From contig NC_090787.1 in the NCBI RefSeq assembly GCF_040054535.1, forward strand, positions 15,095,001-15,159,000: a stretch of 64,000 nucleotides of DNA, given 5' to 3'. Within the stretch, counting starts at the first letter, position 1. Every line of letters starts with the position of its first letter. Below the pieces are notes generated by a model. The model had not been told where the DNA came from. It was given only the letters and a program-made list of their open reading frames with translations, and ran no database searches. The DNA comes from Antennarius striatus. Its lineage: Eukaryota; Chordata; Actinopteri; Lophiiformes; Antennariidae. Of this stretch, positions 25,090 to 40,000 are shown in pieces. Position numbers and translations under genes: made by a program.

Positions 25090-28000
25090 TTATGTGTAGG
25101 AATTGAGGCAATCCTTGGAGCGTGAGGTGATGTCCTGCAGCTCCCGCTCTTCCTTCATTTTGATGTCTTGGTAGGCATGCATTTGACTGGCATCCTTAAG
25201 GTAGGCCCAGTTTGCTGAGAGAATCATGAGGAAGTGGATCTGGAAGAGAAGGGTGAGGTGGATGGCAGGTGAGCATGTCAGAGATGCAAAGCAAGCTACA
25301 GGAATCAGAGGTTCATCACAGACGTACACAAAGTTTTTAAAAGGCCGAACGCACAAAGGTGACGAAAGATCACTGGAAAGACAATTATTTGAACATAGTT
25401 ACAATTATGAACGCTGGAGTTACGTCGCTATCGTCCTACGAGACGACATGAGAGAGAACAATTTAAAAGCGTGAGAATGGAAGAAAAGTGAGCAGTTTGT
25501 GCATGCAAGTTTACAGCAGCTGTGTAAAAGCTTGAGGTTAGTGCAAAGCGTGAGCTTAATTTTGTGAATCTGACCCTGATTCATACAGTTGTATTTTATA
25601 TCGCCACAGAACTTAAAGAAACAAGACAAAGTAGAAATACTTTTGTAACAAAGATTGTTTATTTTATATCGAAAGTAAAAGCTACAGTCCTGAAAACGTA
25701 GGATAGAATTAAATACATGAAATATAAAGTATAAGTAACTAAAACAGAAGATTCTGGAAAACGTAAGCATGTAGGCTCAGTGTTAAGATAAGACAAATGG
25801 CTCTTTAATGGCACTTTGATAAAGAATGAAGGAAAATATATGAAACAAAACAACTTCAGAGCTGAGGCTATACCAGCTTCAGGGCTCATCGAAAAAGAAA
25901 AAAAAAAAGCTTCACGCTACTCTAAAATTAGACACTTTTTTTATGTAGACATGAAATTAAAGTGAGGCTTAGGGCCTCATGTACGCCTGGTACTGGACTA
26001 ACCTTTCATAGCGTGCTGTGCTAGGTATATGCAATACACCCAACTCTACAATAAACACCACCGGGAATCATCAGGCTCCTCAGCATTATACAGTTGAAAG
26101 TTGTTTTAGTTGAGTCTAGGAGCCAACTTGAAACAAAATACATAATACTGTAACACGGGTTTCATGGGTCGTATCAGAATAGGGAGGAAAAATAAAAAGG
26201 ACGAGGACATGCTGTACTTGACCACGGGTTGTAACGAGTCCTTTTTACAAATGTATCACTAGAATTCCTCCTCACAAAAAAAACTGCTAATCTGTTCATC
26301 AGAAACTGAACACTTGAGAAAACCGTCAGTATTTGTCCTTCATCAACACTGGCTGCAGTTTGGATCTTTTTTTTTAACCAAACCTCAGATTGATTTTATT
26401 TCAGATTATTGTAAAATTGTAGTTTGTGCACAAAACTGCAATTCAGCCCTGATGCAGCTGAAGCTCATCCTGTTATGTGAGGTACATGTTAAATACTGTA
26501 GTTCCTTATTTTAATCTGAAATACTTCTGCACTTAGCGGAGGTCAAAATGAACCTCACACATTGAAAACATAAATAACACTGTTGTGGATTTCTAGCTGT
26601 GCACATTTCTGTAGAATCTGACGGTGACAAACATCTGTAAATAAATCTAAAGGAAAGCAGAACAAACCCAAATCTGATGGCAACTGTCAGGTGGCCCTGG
26701 ACAAGCAATATCCCTGGATACCAAATACAAAAGTGGCATGCAATCAGCTATGTACACTAATGGAGAGATGTTTGATTTTTCTATTCTCAGTTGTGTTTTT
26801 TTTAGTTTATTTTTTGTCAGTGGCACCTGTCTCTACTCAGTGCAGCCCCAAACGCCACACCAGGCTCTTAAAAATGGTTTAAAACTTAGTGCAGCAGTCT
26901 TCTCGACTCTTAAACTTCAAAACAGCAAAGTTATAAGTAGTAGCCATCATGTAGATCAGCTGGTGGAAGAAAACAGAAAAGGTTGTAAGCCAACATGCAG
27001 GTGATCTCCTCATCATCAGTGCTGTGGTTTTGTTAATTTAGTGAAGTGACCAACCATTTTTAAAAATAGGAAGTTTACAAAACAACTTTGATTTGTGGTT
27101 CAAACTTCGTTAAAAACATGTTTTTTTTTTATTTTTTAACACAGAAAAGCAATCCCATGACACCCTCCTCCAACCATACTAAAATAGAGAGCAGGGCTGT
27201 GTGCCTCTAAGCAGATGGTAAAACAGCAAATGGAATCAGAGCCTTTATGTAATCTTCCTTAGTGTGTTTACATGAACCGTATGGGAATGAGGAGAGAAGC
27301 ACTCGACACATGAGCTGCTGATACAAACTGTACAGAGATGGACTGAAGGGAGAATGGAGGGAATGAAGGGAAGCTTACCAGAGCGATCACAGTGGCTCCA
27401 GCCCCGGCGCACGCTACGATGTACAGGTGATAAGACAGGTAGAACTGGAGAAAGAAACAAGCAGTATCGATTGTTGCTTTATTAAAAAAAAAAAAAACTA
27501 CATGTCCACATTGTGCTCCTCTGTTCTCCACATGCTGGTGTGTTCTTGGCATTTGAATGAGTGTGTGTGAAAATCTCACCTCACTAGTGTTGCAGATGTC
27601 CCCTAGCACACTTCCACAGGCCTTGCCTGGCGTAGCATTCCATGGGATAATCCCTGCAGCAGTGAAAATTAAATGGGTTTCATGTACATTTATATTCAGT
27701 GTACCACAGAAATAGCTATGACACCTTGTCAAGTACTGAGTCCAACAACTGAGTCTGTTGTGGTTTTTGAGGCAGTTTGTCAGCTCCAATACTGTTTGCA
27801 TCAAAAATGTGATTCTGTTAAGTCTAGAGAATAACCCCTGATGATGCCATCAGGCTCAAACTTGGAGTTGGAAGTGAGATGTTGGGGTGGTTCTTGAAGA
27901 AAATCCTGTTATGTTTTTATTTTATCAGTTAGATTTTGGGGAAAATAGGTGAGGTAGTTTTTCCACATTTATTTGTAGAAACACGGTTTCCAAATCTGAA

Positions 28001-31000
28001 GACAGATCAATCAAAGCAGTAGAAGATTAGGAAAGAAGAAAAATGTGCTTGATGTTCATAAAAGCTGATTTATTCACCCATTATTACTGATTATTATCTC
28101 GCGAATTATTGTATCTTAGAGCTGTTTTATTTTCAATTATTCAAAAAAAAAACCACTTTGGTTGAACCAATCAGAAAACACATTTAACAAATGATGAGGA
28201 CTCAAACATTTAAGTGAAACTAAGCGAGTTGGATTCCTGGACTCAGTGACATTCTCTTACCGTACTGACGAACATCCACGCAGATGGACTCGGTGTCGTT
28301 GATGGTGGAAGACCTCATGGTGGCACAGGTGGACCACATGTTGTAGAAGAGGAAGACCGGCACAGCAGAGAAGCCGAAAACGCCGAGCCAAGCCACGCCC
28401 AGGATGTACGTCAAGAACACAAACTGAGGACGCCAAAACGTCACAATGTTAGCAGTGTCAAAAAAAACGTCCCACCTCGTTCCTGTGACGTGTCTGCATT
28501 AAATCTCAGCGCATACGTTATGAAGTCCTTGTGTTTCAGGCTGTGTTAACATACCATTCCACTGATGCAGCGTCCACAAATGGTGGTCTTAAACTCGCTG
28601 TGCAGCTCCTTGACAGCACTGGTTGTATAAAATCCTTCAGCCAAGAGAATGATCCCATATAGGAAGAAGAATGAAGCGATGCCATAGATGACATACTGCA
28701 TCAGCTGTATTCTGTTGAAGAGGGAAAGCCACACATACAGTATATTTTAGTTGACACCACAAATAGATTAAAAACGAAGAAAAAAATTAGACTAAAACTA
28801 AAAATGTCAGGTAAAATATATGCATTGATGTGTCACTGTCTCCTGTGGAAATACCTACAAACAAAAATTTGGGCATATTTGCATGCCATCTGTAAAACAC
28901 CAGTAATCGTGAACAGATGGTAGTAATTGTGATAGTGGTCCAGCTTCTCTAGGGTGCAGATGAAGACAGGCGCTAAGCCCAAAAGTGGAGATAACAGGTG
29001 GTCCATGTCTCTGGAAATCATCTGCCAAGAAACAGCCTGGCTCTTTAGACATCTTAGATTAAACAGTGCACTCCTAATCTCCAGCAACATAAAATATGCG
29101 GAGTCCTGCCATTCCTCTTTTATTGACTAGACAAACAGATGCACTTTAAAAAAATGTCTATATTAGGACATTTCTCCAGGATAACGTGAATGTGGGAGAT
29201 GGGATCGACTAAAAATAGCCCACATAAAGCTAAACTTTACAAGCATTAAAAAAGTTATCTCTCTTAAATGCAAGTCTCTCTTTATTGTGGGGTTTTTATG
29301 GATACATTCCCTTTGAGCGTAATGTGTAATGAATGCGACATTAAACACACGATATTTTATATGCTAACTATTTGTTAGTTTTGCTTGTTTCTCAGTAAAA
29401 CACTTACACGTCAGTCAGCATGGCGTGGTCGCTGGTGACTTTAGAGAAGTGACTTTCCAGGATGGTCACGGTGCCCGTCAGAGCCACATGACCACATCCA
29501 CAAAACAGGGCGACGCCAGAGAAGCAGAGGATTGTAGCCACTAGTGACGCATATGGCACGCCGCCTAAACATTTGATGCAGCACTCAAAGCAACCTGGAG
29601 AAACACAACAGAAAAACTGGGTATTAAGTGTTTTACAACAAATATTTTGACTTTAAAAGGTCACACAGTAGATTCTGTGATAAAATCAGGCTTCAGTTCC
29701 TTATAAGGGATTGTTTTATCTTGCAGAACAGGAAGTGATCTCAGGGGAATTAGGCACAATATGAATACTCATAAATTAATCCATTTATCCATCTAATCTT
29801 ACTCCAAACACAAGAAAGCAGCAGGGTGCATGATGCATGTTCAGAGTATATAATGTATTTCACCATGCAGTATTCTGTGATTCACTAAGACTCATTAAAG
29901 AACACAGGACTGACTTTTAAAGAACCAACTCATCCTGCTTGAAGCAGTTTGTTTAGTGAGGCTGTGGCTTTTACAGCCGTCACATCCTCGGACGTTCCAT
30001 CTGACGACTCATCATTCCACTTAAGGGCCCTAATGACCTTGCAGCAGGTCACAGGGCGGCTGCCAAGTTGAAATGGAAATCGAAGGCAACTCACAACGAA
30101 GGAATGAAGCGACCCACAAAACTCATGAAATGTGTTCTTATGCTTTGTGAAACTGAGTCAACACAAGGTCTGGAGATGCATGTGATCAAACCACAATGTG
30201 TTTCCAATCCAATTCACATGTGGCCAACGGATGTTGTTTAGTCATAGGACACTCAGGTCAATGGCTTGTAATGATTAAAGCCTTAAAGACACACTAAGGG
30301 TATTTTAAACTGTTAATATCAACGCTTCACATAAAAAATGGTTCAAATGACAACGTGTAACTGAAAAACCCACAGAGGATCATCGACTGTACTGCTCTCC
30401 TCAGCTGTATGGAGTATTTAAACGATTTTAAGCTCATTGTTTTGGTTTTTGTGTACCAAAGTATTACATGTTGGTACACTAACATGGCACATCTGCATCT
30501 GCAAAAAGAAGCCATTATAAATTAGAAAAAAAAAATATCACTTGAATTTTGTGCACTACCAAACCAGCATCAAGCTTCTGTGTCGCCGCATCAGTGAACG
30601 AAGTGGAGAATCAAATAGTGCATACAAAACCAGAGCACAACAGACTCAATAATAGCTTTTATATACATGTATTTGTATCAGGAGCCAAAAACACATCTAC
30701 AAATACATTTCTGCTCCTTTTCTAATTGATATAAATAAGTAACTACAGTATTTTCCACACTATAAGGCGCACCTAAAAGCCCTTTAAATTTTCTCAAAAA
30801 CCGACAGTGCATCTCATAATCCAGTGCACCTTATATGTGAAAACAGTTTTAAAATAAGCCATTCATTGAAGGTGGAGCCTTATAGTGCAGAAAAATATTA
30901 CAATCTACATTATAAACAGGTTCCACTGATCCCAAATGGCCAAAACTTCTACTTTTGGGTTTTGGATTTGAGAATTCATGCATGAAAAAGCAAGAATTCC

Positions 31001-34000
31001 TTCATCCAGTGCGTCATCAGTCATGTGGAGAAATGTGCTTATATTTATAGATTCTCATGCCTGAACCCAGGCAGGAAGAACATGAAATAATGTTCAAGCT
31101 GTTTTTATAAAATCATCATGACTGATGACTTGAGTTATTAATGATGCTCATATCTTCACAGATAAGCCTGCCTAAAGAGATGAGTCAAACCCAACCGGGG
31201 AGTCAGAGCAGCACTCACACACAGTAACAGTTGTAATGATTAAACAAGCATGACACTTTCATGACTTCATAGTCGATAAATACCAATGACTGTGGTATGA
31301 ATGTGAAGCCAAAGTTACACCCTGATGCATCATATTCTTGTTTCTTTAATGCACAATGACGGAAAGAAAAAAAAGTGTATTCAATGAATTTAAAATATTT
31401 CTTCTTACTAGAGTGAGGTGAGCAAACCTGAAAGTTCATGTGTGTTCATGTTTGTCCTGTCAAAGGAAAATGAAAACAGATCTACTGCCGCTGGGCCGAT
31501 TCTCCTGCAGTCAGACGCTTCATCCTGGCTCTTTGAGGGACTGAGCACACAGAGGCAGATAAAAACATGTTTGTCCCATGGTGAGTGGACAGGGGTTGCC
31601 ATGACAGCATTGCTACCCTCAGCTCAATGAGGGTGCTCACAGCTGAGTAACTAACCTGTACCTCAGGCTGCAATTATCTAAAGATGATCCTAGAAAGGAT
31701 GAACGAGCTGCTGGGAGTCAGAGCGCCACAGGATACGGTCTGTGTTTGCTAGAAGTCAGCTCCCACAGTTGATTTAAAGCAAAGCAATTAAATGTTTCTA
31801 TATAAAAAGTGTGATGAGGGTTGATATCAACTATCAAAGCTCTCATATTAAACAGCCCAACACTGATAGAGCCAATAGCAAAGAGTCAGACTGCTTTACT
31901 GTGAACATATATGAGTGAAATTGAATGTGACATGAAAATCAACACGCCTGTCTGACTCATCAAGTGTCTGTTTGGTTTCGACCCTCCGCCTAGAAATGTG
32001 TCACTGTCCCCATTAGATAAGCTGTCGAAACGCTGATAGCGCCGCGCTGCACGCCGTGACATCACGACAGTCTGCCTTGATTGCCTTGAATTTCAATGAA
32101 AGTGATAATCTGAGACAAATAATACGTGAGCGCAGATAAGGATGTCTATGTGAAATGTTTCTGAGCATTCTTTAAACGAGGCCAGGCCGACCCGACCCTC
32201 CCCTGCAGCAGTCATGGGGGGGGGGTCACACTGATACATCACCATCCATCAGGTTCATCTCTTTCTCTTGGAGAGACAAATCATGCCTTATACCTGAAAG
32301 CCACCAAATAAATTACAAATTTATATATGTGTTTGATTAGTTTTCCATCTCTCCCTCGGTGGAGAAATGTGAATTATTTCCTGTTAACTTAAATAAATCT
32401 TTGATGGTGTCTCGGTCAGAGCTGTCAGCAGGTTAGTACGACTGTTCTGGCTCAGAGGATGGACACCAGGACATGGACAGACCCACTCATGTTCACAAAG
32501 GGCCTTTTTGAAAACATTTGTGTTGGTATGACATTTGAAGCCCGTCACCACGTTTTCAAAACCTTCTCCACTAAGGACGATAACGGGTTAAAGGGATAAT
32601 CCTCCGTTTGATAAAGTCTATTTGGTTTTTTTGCCGCTGTGTGGATGAGATTTATAAAATGTGATTGTTTGCTGATTAACCCGTAGCTGGATTCTGCAAT
32701 TAGATAAAAGGATGTTATAATATGAATATCTGATAGATTGTATCAGTAATCTGACTATCCAGGTAAGTACAGAGTTCATTTCACTGAGTGGAGTGTTTGG
32801 GTTTTCAGGGGTCACCAGCTGGCAGACAATCCATGGGGGGGGGTTTCATCCATACTGCCAATGGGGAATAAAAATATATGGTGGTTCTTACTGGGTCTGT
32901 TCTTAACTCTTTCCATCAAAGAGATCAGAATAATCACAATTTATCAAGCACAGACTCTCACCCAGCTGACTCCAGCTCCAAACCTAAGGTTTCCCTTTAT
33001 ATTATTGGGGGTGAGGGGACTCAGATCTCTGACCCTATTCTCGGGAAAGGAGGAGGGGTGGACCTCTTTCCATTTTAGTTGTCTGCCCCTAGTGTACAGG
33101 ATATTGCAGGATAGTTTATCTCAAATCCTCCTCCTTCACAGGAAATCACAGAGGAGCTGTGGTGATGATGGTGATCATCCTCCTGCCTTGTTTTGAGCAG
33201 AGTGCTACAAATGAAAATCACATTGGAGCATTTCCCCCTTCTGATGACTTTCACATGCTCCCAAGTCATTTTGCTAATATTTCTGGTTAGACCTCCGACC
33301 ACTTCAACAATCTCTGAATCACTGTAACAGTACGTCTACGAGAGAAGGAGAAGAAGGTCTGAGAGAGAAACACACAAGTTAGCAACTGTTTGTAGCGACA
33401 ATGTCAGGCCTTAGAGCACAGGCTCTATTTGCAACATCGGGATCACGAGGGGAGAGGGGAAAAAAGACGCTTGTATGAGCAAAAATGTGTGTGCGTGCGT
33501 GTGTGTGTGTGTCTCCATCTATAACATTGTGTGAGACAGAAAAATAGAGACAGATGGAGTCCAAGAACGGCCGATACAAAGAGCCAGTGTGTGCAGCCCG
33601 AGGCTGTCCATCACCCCGGGCTCTCAGGGGCCGTTCTGAATGGCAGTGAACCACAGTCCAGCTCTTCCGGCCCACAGACTGGAGGCCCAGGACGAGACCG
33701 CTGCCGAGCTCCATCCTGTGTGCCTTCCAGCACTGCACATAGCTCAGCCACAATGGGCCACAGCAGTCCCTTCACACTTCACGAGGATCCTGTTTGTCAA
33801 GTCATCCAATGTGTGAATGTGATTTCTCATTAAGAGCTACATGAGTCACAGGCAGGCTGGAATACAGATCAGCAGGAGAACAGCTAGACAAACAAACCAA
33901 GAACACGAGGGTGCATCTTTGTCTTCAGGGTGCTGGATGCCAAATGGAAGACCAAAACCTCCAGATTTACTGTCATGGGTTGTTGTTGTTTTTTCTGCAC

Positions 34001-37000
34001 ATTGTCTTTGCTATCAAATAAAGGTATAAAAAAGTAAGTGTGGAAAATACTGTAAATGGAGGAATGACATACAACAAAGTAAGCCCTAACAGAACTACTT
34101 ACATCAGCAAAAGTCACTGTTTTATCTACCATTTTCAAGTCACCATGGATTTTTTTACTGGCTTAACTTTACAGATCTGTCAGGTTCGAGGTAAAAAAAA
34201 AAAAGTTTCCCCCCTGCCTCCAGTCAGGTTAATCCAGACGTGCATCAGAACAGTTTACATGAGCTCACATTCTCACCTGCAGCTGGCTGTGCTTCATCAA
34301 CACCTCCATCCTTCAACAACAGACAACGTGTGTCGACTACACAAAGCTGAAATCTCCCAGCAGCTGGGAATCTCAGTGGAAAGAGCGGGAATAAAATGTC
34401 TAACTTCACCTCTGAGCGTGTGGAGAAAGTCCAGCTGGACCATCAGAGTGGGCAGCGGACATTTTTTAAAAACAGGCATCACATGAATATCAGACACACA
34501 CACACACTTAGAGACACAATCTGTGATGAAGACACTAACTTTGACCTCTCATTACGGAGTCTTAAACTGTGCAGACTTCCAGCGCCATCAGACACACCAT
34601 CCAGTCTTAATGTAACATCCAGCCTCATTGAAAACACATGTAGTCTACAGCTAAGTGTTGTTGTTTGTTGCTTCATTGCGGCAAGCTGCCAAAGCACCAT
34701 TTATGAGAAACAGTCTTTTTTCCACACTCCACTTTCAGAGGAGCGTACTTAAAAATGCCATAATGGCTATAATGGCCATCCTCAAGGCACCAGGGAGATC
34801 TGAGCCTGCAAATTCAACAAAAGTGGTTTCACTGTTTACTTATCCAACAATGGAAACTCATACTAAGTGAGCTAATAGCTGTTGGATGCAGCTCATCCAT
34901 GGCTGTGTGAAAGATTCTGAGGGACGTGTTTGTATGTAAAGGTAATGACAGCCATAATGGCTCATAAATTGCATGTTTGGGTACAGTAGAGAAGTAAATA
35001 CGTTAATAGGAGATGTATGAGAAAACCACCAATGTGTCTTAATGGATTTTAAAGGCTCACAAGTTCCTAACCCAACCTAAGCATTATCACAAAAGAGAGA
35101 CAGAGAGAGAAGGAGAGAGAGAGCACTTCCTGAAAAATAACCTCCAGCAAATAGAGAATGGAGTCAACTTTATACTTTCAATGAGTGTTTCAGTCAGGAA
35201 ATGCAGAGGCTGTTTATATACAAGTTTTGAATTTAATTCAAATTCTTTTTTTAAATGCATTTCTAACAAAAATAATCTTGAATTCAAGATTCAAGATTAT
35301 TTTGAATCCACTCACAGAATGAACCCAAATTCAACTTCATGAAGAGAAAGGGAAAAAAAAGAAAAATGCTAAAAGACTTTGGTTAGCAGGAGGTTTCTTC
35401 TTTTGTTTCGTGATAAAATTACATTATTCTTAAATTAGAATACATAAACAAAATGTCACACAGACACACAGGGTAAGCATTTAGTTCATGGTAGACATTA
35501 TTAATCATCCAATAGTAAAATAATATTGAATTATGGTTTTAGAAAGCTGTACTGGTAATCTTTCCTAACGCTGAAATCACAGTTAAGGACTTAATCGCCA
35601 CACTGGACACGTCTCTTAACATGCTGCATCTGTTAAGGGTGAGTACACAAGTTTCCACAAGTCCAGCACGACCTAACGTACAAGACCAAAGTCTACAAGC
35701 ATCCTAACTCAACAATATTACATTTTTGTGTTTTATTGTACTTAAGTTATTACTTTAATTACTAGAAAGTTCCATAAGCATTTATTCTCTGCATGTATTT
35801 GTTCAACACTTGCAGGCAGTTCTCCCAGAACAAGAGAAGGTAAGGAAAAAGATTATCTCTATACTAAAGGGTGTGTACTTCACCTCTGGACTGGTGGTAG
35901 CATCAGTGGAGGACTGATCCAATAAAGCAAACCTAAATTAAATGTTTTTTGTTGTTTTTTTTATTACTTGAAAGCAACAGAGATGATTTCGGGGATGACC
36001 AGGAAACCCAAATCTTTGACCGTATTTAGCATTCAGTAATTTGTCTAGTATATCATGTGTGTCCAAAACTGCCTGGAGAGGTTTTTGTCTGAATAAACTT
36101 GTCTGAAGTACGACACATTACTACTAATAGACGTTCAAAACAAAGAGCGATATGAAAACCGAGGGTTCCTGCTGGTTTCTCCCAGGCGAGGGCGATTTAA
36201 TGACTTCTTCTCTATCGTGTACACACTCCTCACAGCTGTCTGCTTGTGAGACCGATAACGTCAGCTTCATTTATCTTTGTCCATGCCAGCCCCTCGTCCA
36301 CCTCATTCATCATTGGTCCCCCACTAACAATAACTCAGATGCACCCTGAAGGGTTTTGACTGATCGGCTGTTGATTCTGCAACAGGCTCATTGTCCTTAA
36401 AAGCGACACAAGTACGATGATGACCAACGGAAACACAGCATTCCCCCCTGCTGGAAACATCCCACATACTTCAACTAATTAGATCATAAAATGAGACCAA
36501 GAAAAAAACACTGCAGGAAAAATAAACACACTGGAAGCATGACAGAGACGGGACTCTAGCAGAGGTGGTGATGCACAATCATCAACAAGGAAATCAACAA
36601 TTATGGTACAAAAACTGAAACAAAAGGTATCCGAGCTGACATTAAAACAATCTTGTGCAGCAGGATTTACCCAATTATTGTGTCTGGAGTTGCATCAAAG
36701 CCCCAGTAAACACATCAGTGAATAGAAGTGAACTGGCACGTTGTCAGAGCTCATTGGTACCTCTTTTGTCCTGCTTCTGGTCTTGGTTTTCTTGTGACGG
36801 AGTTTCCATGGCTGTTTTTCTCCAATGCAACAAAAATGTTTCCTTTCAGCAAATTCTCTTTTCCTTTCTTCCTCTTACTCTCTCCTCACTTGCTCCCTAA
36901 TTCAGCCACTCTTCTTCCTGTATGTTCCTACTCCCCTTCTCTCACTCCCTCTCTCACTCTCACCCTCGCCTCCACATGCGCTCTGTTCATCTCATCCTGC

Positions 37001-40000
37001 TGCATCCCTTCCCAAAATGCAGAGATATTTGATTGAGCGTAATAATTACCCCTGGTCATATAATTGACCCAACTATTTTAGGACTCAGCTTGAGCGACAG
37101 TCATTTGTCATCTTGATGGCGCACAAAATCATTGCCTATACCTTCAGGTGACAGCGTAAATAACAGTTCATAGCAAGCTGCCTACTGGCAACAGGTTTGA
37201 TGTACAAGAGGGGGCTGCAGATGGGGGGAGCAGGGACCCTACCCCGTGCTCTATAGGCTGGATAAGGACACAATGACCTCAGTGCAGGAAAGGGGGAGTG
37301 TGAGTTGTGGTGGGATTAGCCTTTCATCTTCTGATTTGCACCATATGCCCTCTGCTGCTGCAGCATACATGACCAACCTCTGACCGCTCTCCTCCATCCA
37401 TCTGGTGGCTTCACACTCACATGGAAACAAAAACACAAAAGAGCAACAGATGCACATTTCCTTATCCAAGAAGACAGAACATCTACTGGGCTAATAAAAA
37501 CAACGGTGGAACAGCGAGTGTAAATAGGAAAAGGCTGAAACATGACGACATGGACGATGGGTCAAGAAGCTGAAAAAGGAGGAGGGAGAAATGAGAGAAT
37601 GCTTGGAGGAGGATGGATAGTGAGAGATGACCAGGGAAACAGACCGCGAGGATGACGAGGGGAGGAAGAAGATCTTGGCTGTGTTTGTTTGGCAACAGCA
37701 GGGCCAAGGAGCCCCAGGGGCATGCTAATGAGAGGAGGCCTTTCAGCAGTGTGTGTGTGTATGTGTGTGTGTGTGAGTGTGTGTCTGAGTAGGGTCTTCT
37801 CACGGATACCAGACCCCAGAGAGGAGGGGGGGGGGGGTCAGCAGGGGTAGGGGAGCCTCAGGGGTCAGGGAAGTGAACTTAGCAGGGATCCCACAACAAC
37901 AAATGCCGTGCTAATCTTTGAGCTTTTTCCCCGTCAGCCCTGTAAAACACCAGGAGGACCAACGTCCTTGTGAAGTGAGGAAACAAGAGAATACATCCCA
38001 TATGGAGCGGCGATGGTTGTCGGAACGCTTTGAATGTGAGAACGTATCTAATTCTGAGCTAATTGAGCTTTTGGTTCTCTGTGAATCAGGCAGAGTCATG
38101 GTGAAGCTGGAAAATATGTGTGTTTGATAGAAAACACCAATACAGTATACTGAGTAGACCAAAAAACATCTAAAACAAACCAGTGATGCATCTGCAGGCC
38201 TTTAAAAGTACAGGGACAACAAATTGTAAGCATTTACTGAACGTTTACAAATTGAAAACATGTGATCAGGTCTTGTTAGTATTGCAGACTCCATTGAGTT
38301 CATTGACGCTCCTCTCAAGTAGATTTGCTGTGATCTAATTCTGTGGTGTTACTTTTAAAAAGTTACCCAACCAACAACTGCTCTGGGGTATGTACTGCAG
38401 GTTTTTACTTTTTAGTTTTGGAGATCCATTTGTTTCAAACAATGCCACGGGAATGCAGAACTGTAAAAAATAAAAATAAAAAGCCAATGGAAAATCTTTT
38501 CTGTTTTCAGCAAAGTAATGTTGTGTAAACAGGACTGTAATTTCCTGCCATCATGGACTGGGGCTATCGTTTGATTTGGGTTGCTATGGTCTGTCTAACA
38601 ACACAGCGATACAACGTCACTGTTAGCTAAAGAGCTGTTGTCTCTTTCAATGTGATTCTGTAGCTTTAGTTTGTTTGTGCTGCTGTTATTCACGCGCTCC
38701 ACCTAATAATCACTGACACGACTCGACGGATTCTCCAACTTCATCTCTTCAGTCTCAGCAGGGTCATTGGCCACCTCCACCACCATCAGAGTCTGGGCTC
38801 TAAGATTGGATTTATCTTATCTGTTTATGCCCCTGAGACTTTCTGACATTCTAGTCAGATAATGTATCATCAAGAAACAACTGTCTTTATTCTAATCACT
38901 TGTCTGGTTTAACTGACATAAAGATATTTGACCATCAAGCTAGGAAAAAGGTTACAATTACAGTATTTTCTGCACTATAAGGCGCACTGGACTATAAGGC
39001 GCACATTCAATCGATGAACCATTTCATTGAAGATTAATGCACTGGATTACAAGGTGCATTGTCGGTTTTTGAGAAAATGAAAGGCTTTTAGATGCACCTT
39101 ATATTGCAAAAAATACTTAACTTCATTGAGTCGGAAAAGTCAGCCACCATCTTTAACTTAATGTTACAGATTGTGAACTTATTCCCAAAAATTGAAAAAA
39201 TAATCAAAACAATCAGTGATTAGAAGAGATATGTTTCTCTAAAATAAACACATAATATAAAAAATAACAAAGAAAACAGGAACATTTTGGTTAAATTTAC
39301 AAAAAATTATTTTCAACAGTGTGGAAATTGTGTTTACAAAACCATAGCTGGCAAAAACAATTATTACGGTAAATAATGATTGTAATCTTCTAATACCATA
39401 TTATGTGTAGTATTTTTATGCGTACCATGGAACTGAACCAAAATGCAACATTCTGAGTTTTGTCCAACTGCTGAATCCACCATTCATTCTGCTTTGAGCT
39501 CAGTTTTGATCTTCCCCAACTCCTCAGAAAAATCAGTATATTAAAGGGTTCGCAGTCCAACTTTCTGGACAGGCAGTCATAGTGGGACCTAAACCTTTGC
39601 TCTGAACATCTGTCGGCTGCTGACGACTGGGTATTTTAAGCAAAGAAAGTAAATAATGCAGTAAATACGGTAGCCTTATTTAAAACAAAGAACTAAAAAC
39701 AAAAAGCGTAAACATAATGAAAAATTGGGTGGTGAAACAAAAACCTGTGACTGTGGGAGTGGTTGTGGGAATAATCATGTGAACGTAGGAGGTGCCTGAG
39801 TGCTGTATGCTTGACACTGACACTCCCATACTCGAGCACACAATCTGAATGATGATGAAGCTCATACAAATAAAGGAGGCTTCATTGTGGGTCAACCTTT
39901 CATGCTGTGAGACTGGGGGCCCTAAATGCGGTGTTTAGTCACCCATGAAGACCTGCACCCTGCTCAATTCACACCGAGGAAAGATTTCTTTAGGACACAG

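Noticed and set aside
27268..27804. 178-codon minus-strand frame
   Set aside because: Runs through two true gpm6b exons and the introns between and around them in mixed frames; not a separate gene.
33379..33753. 124-codon minus-strand frame in gpm6b intron 1
   Set aside because: Contains a His-Thr repeat from a short GT tract and no recognisable domain.
34297..34330. Possible alternative gpm6b start exon (minus; ATGGAGGTGTTGATG then CAG|GTGAGA)
   Set aside because: Ends in phase 0 while the CFECC exon needs phase 1; residues do not match known M6B N-termini.
36655..37067. Three overlapping plus-strand frames rich in Ser/Leu/Pro
   Set aside because: They come from a CT-rich tract (TCTCACTCCCTCTC); composition artefact.
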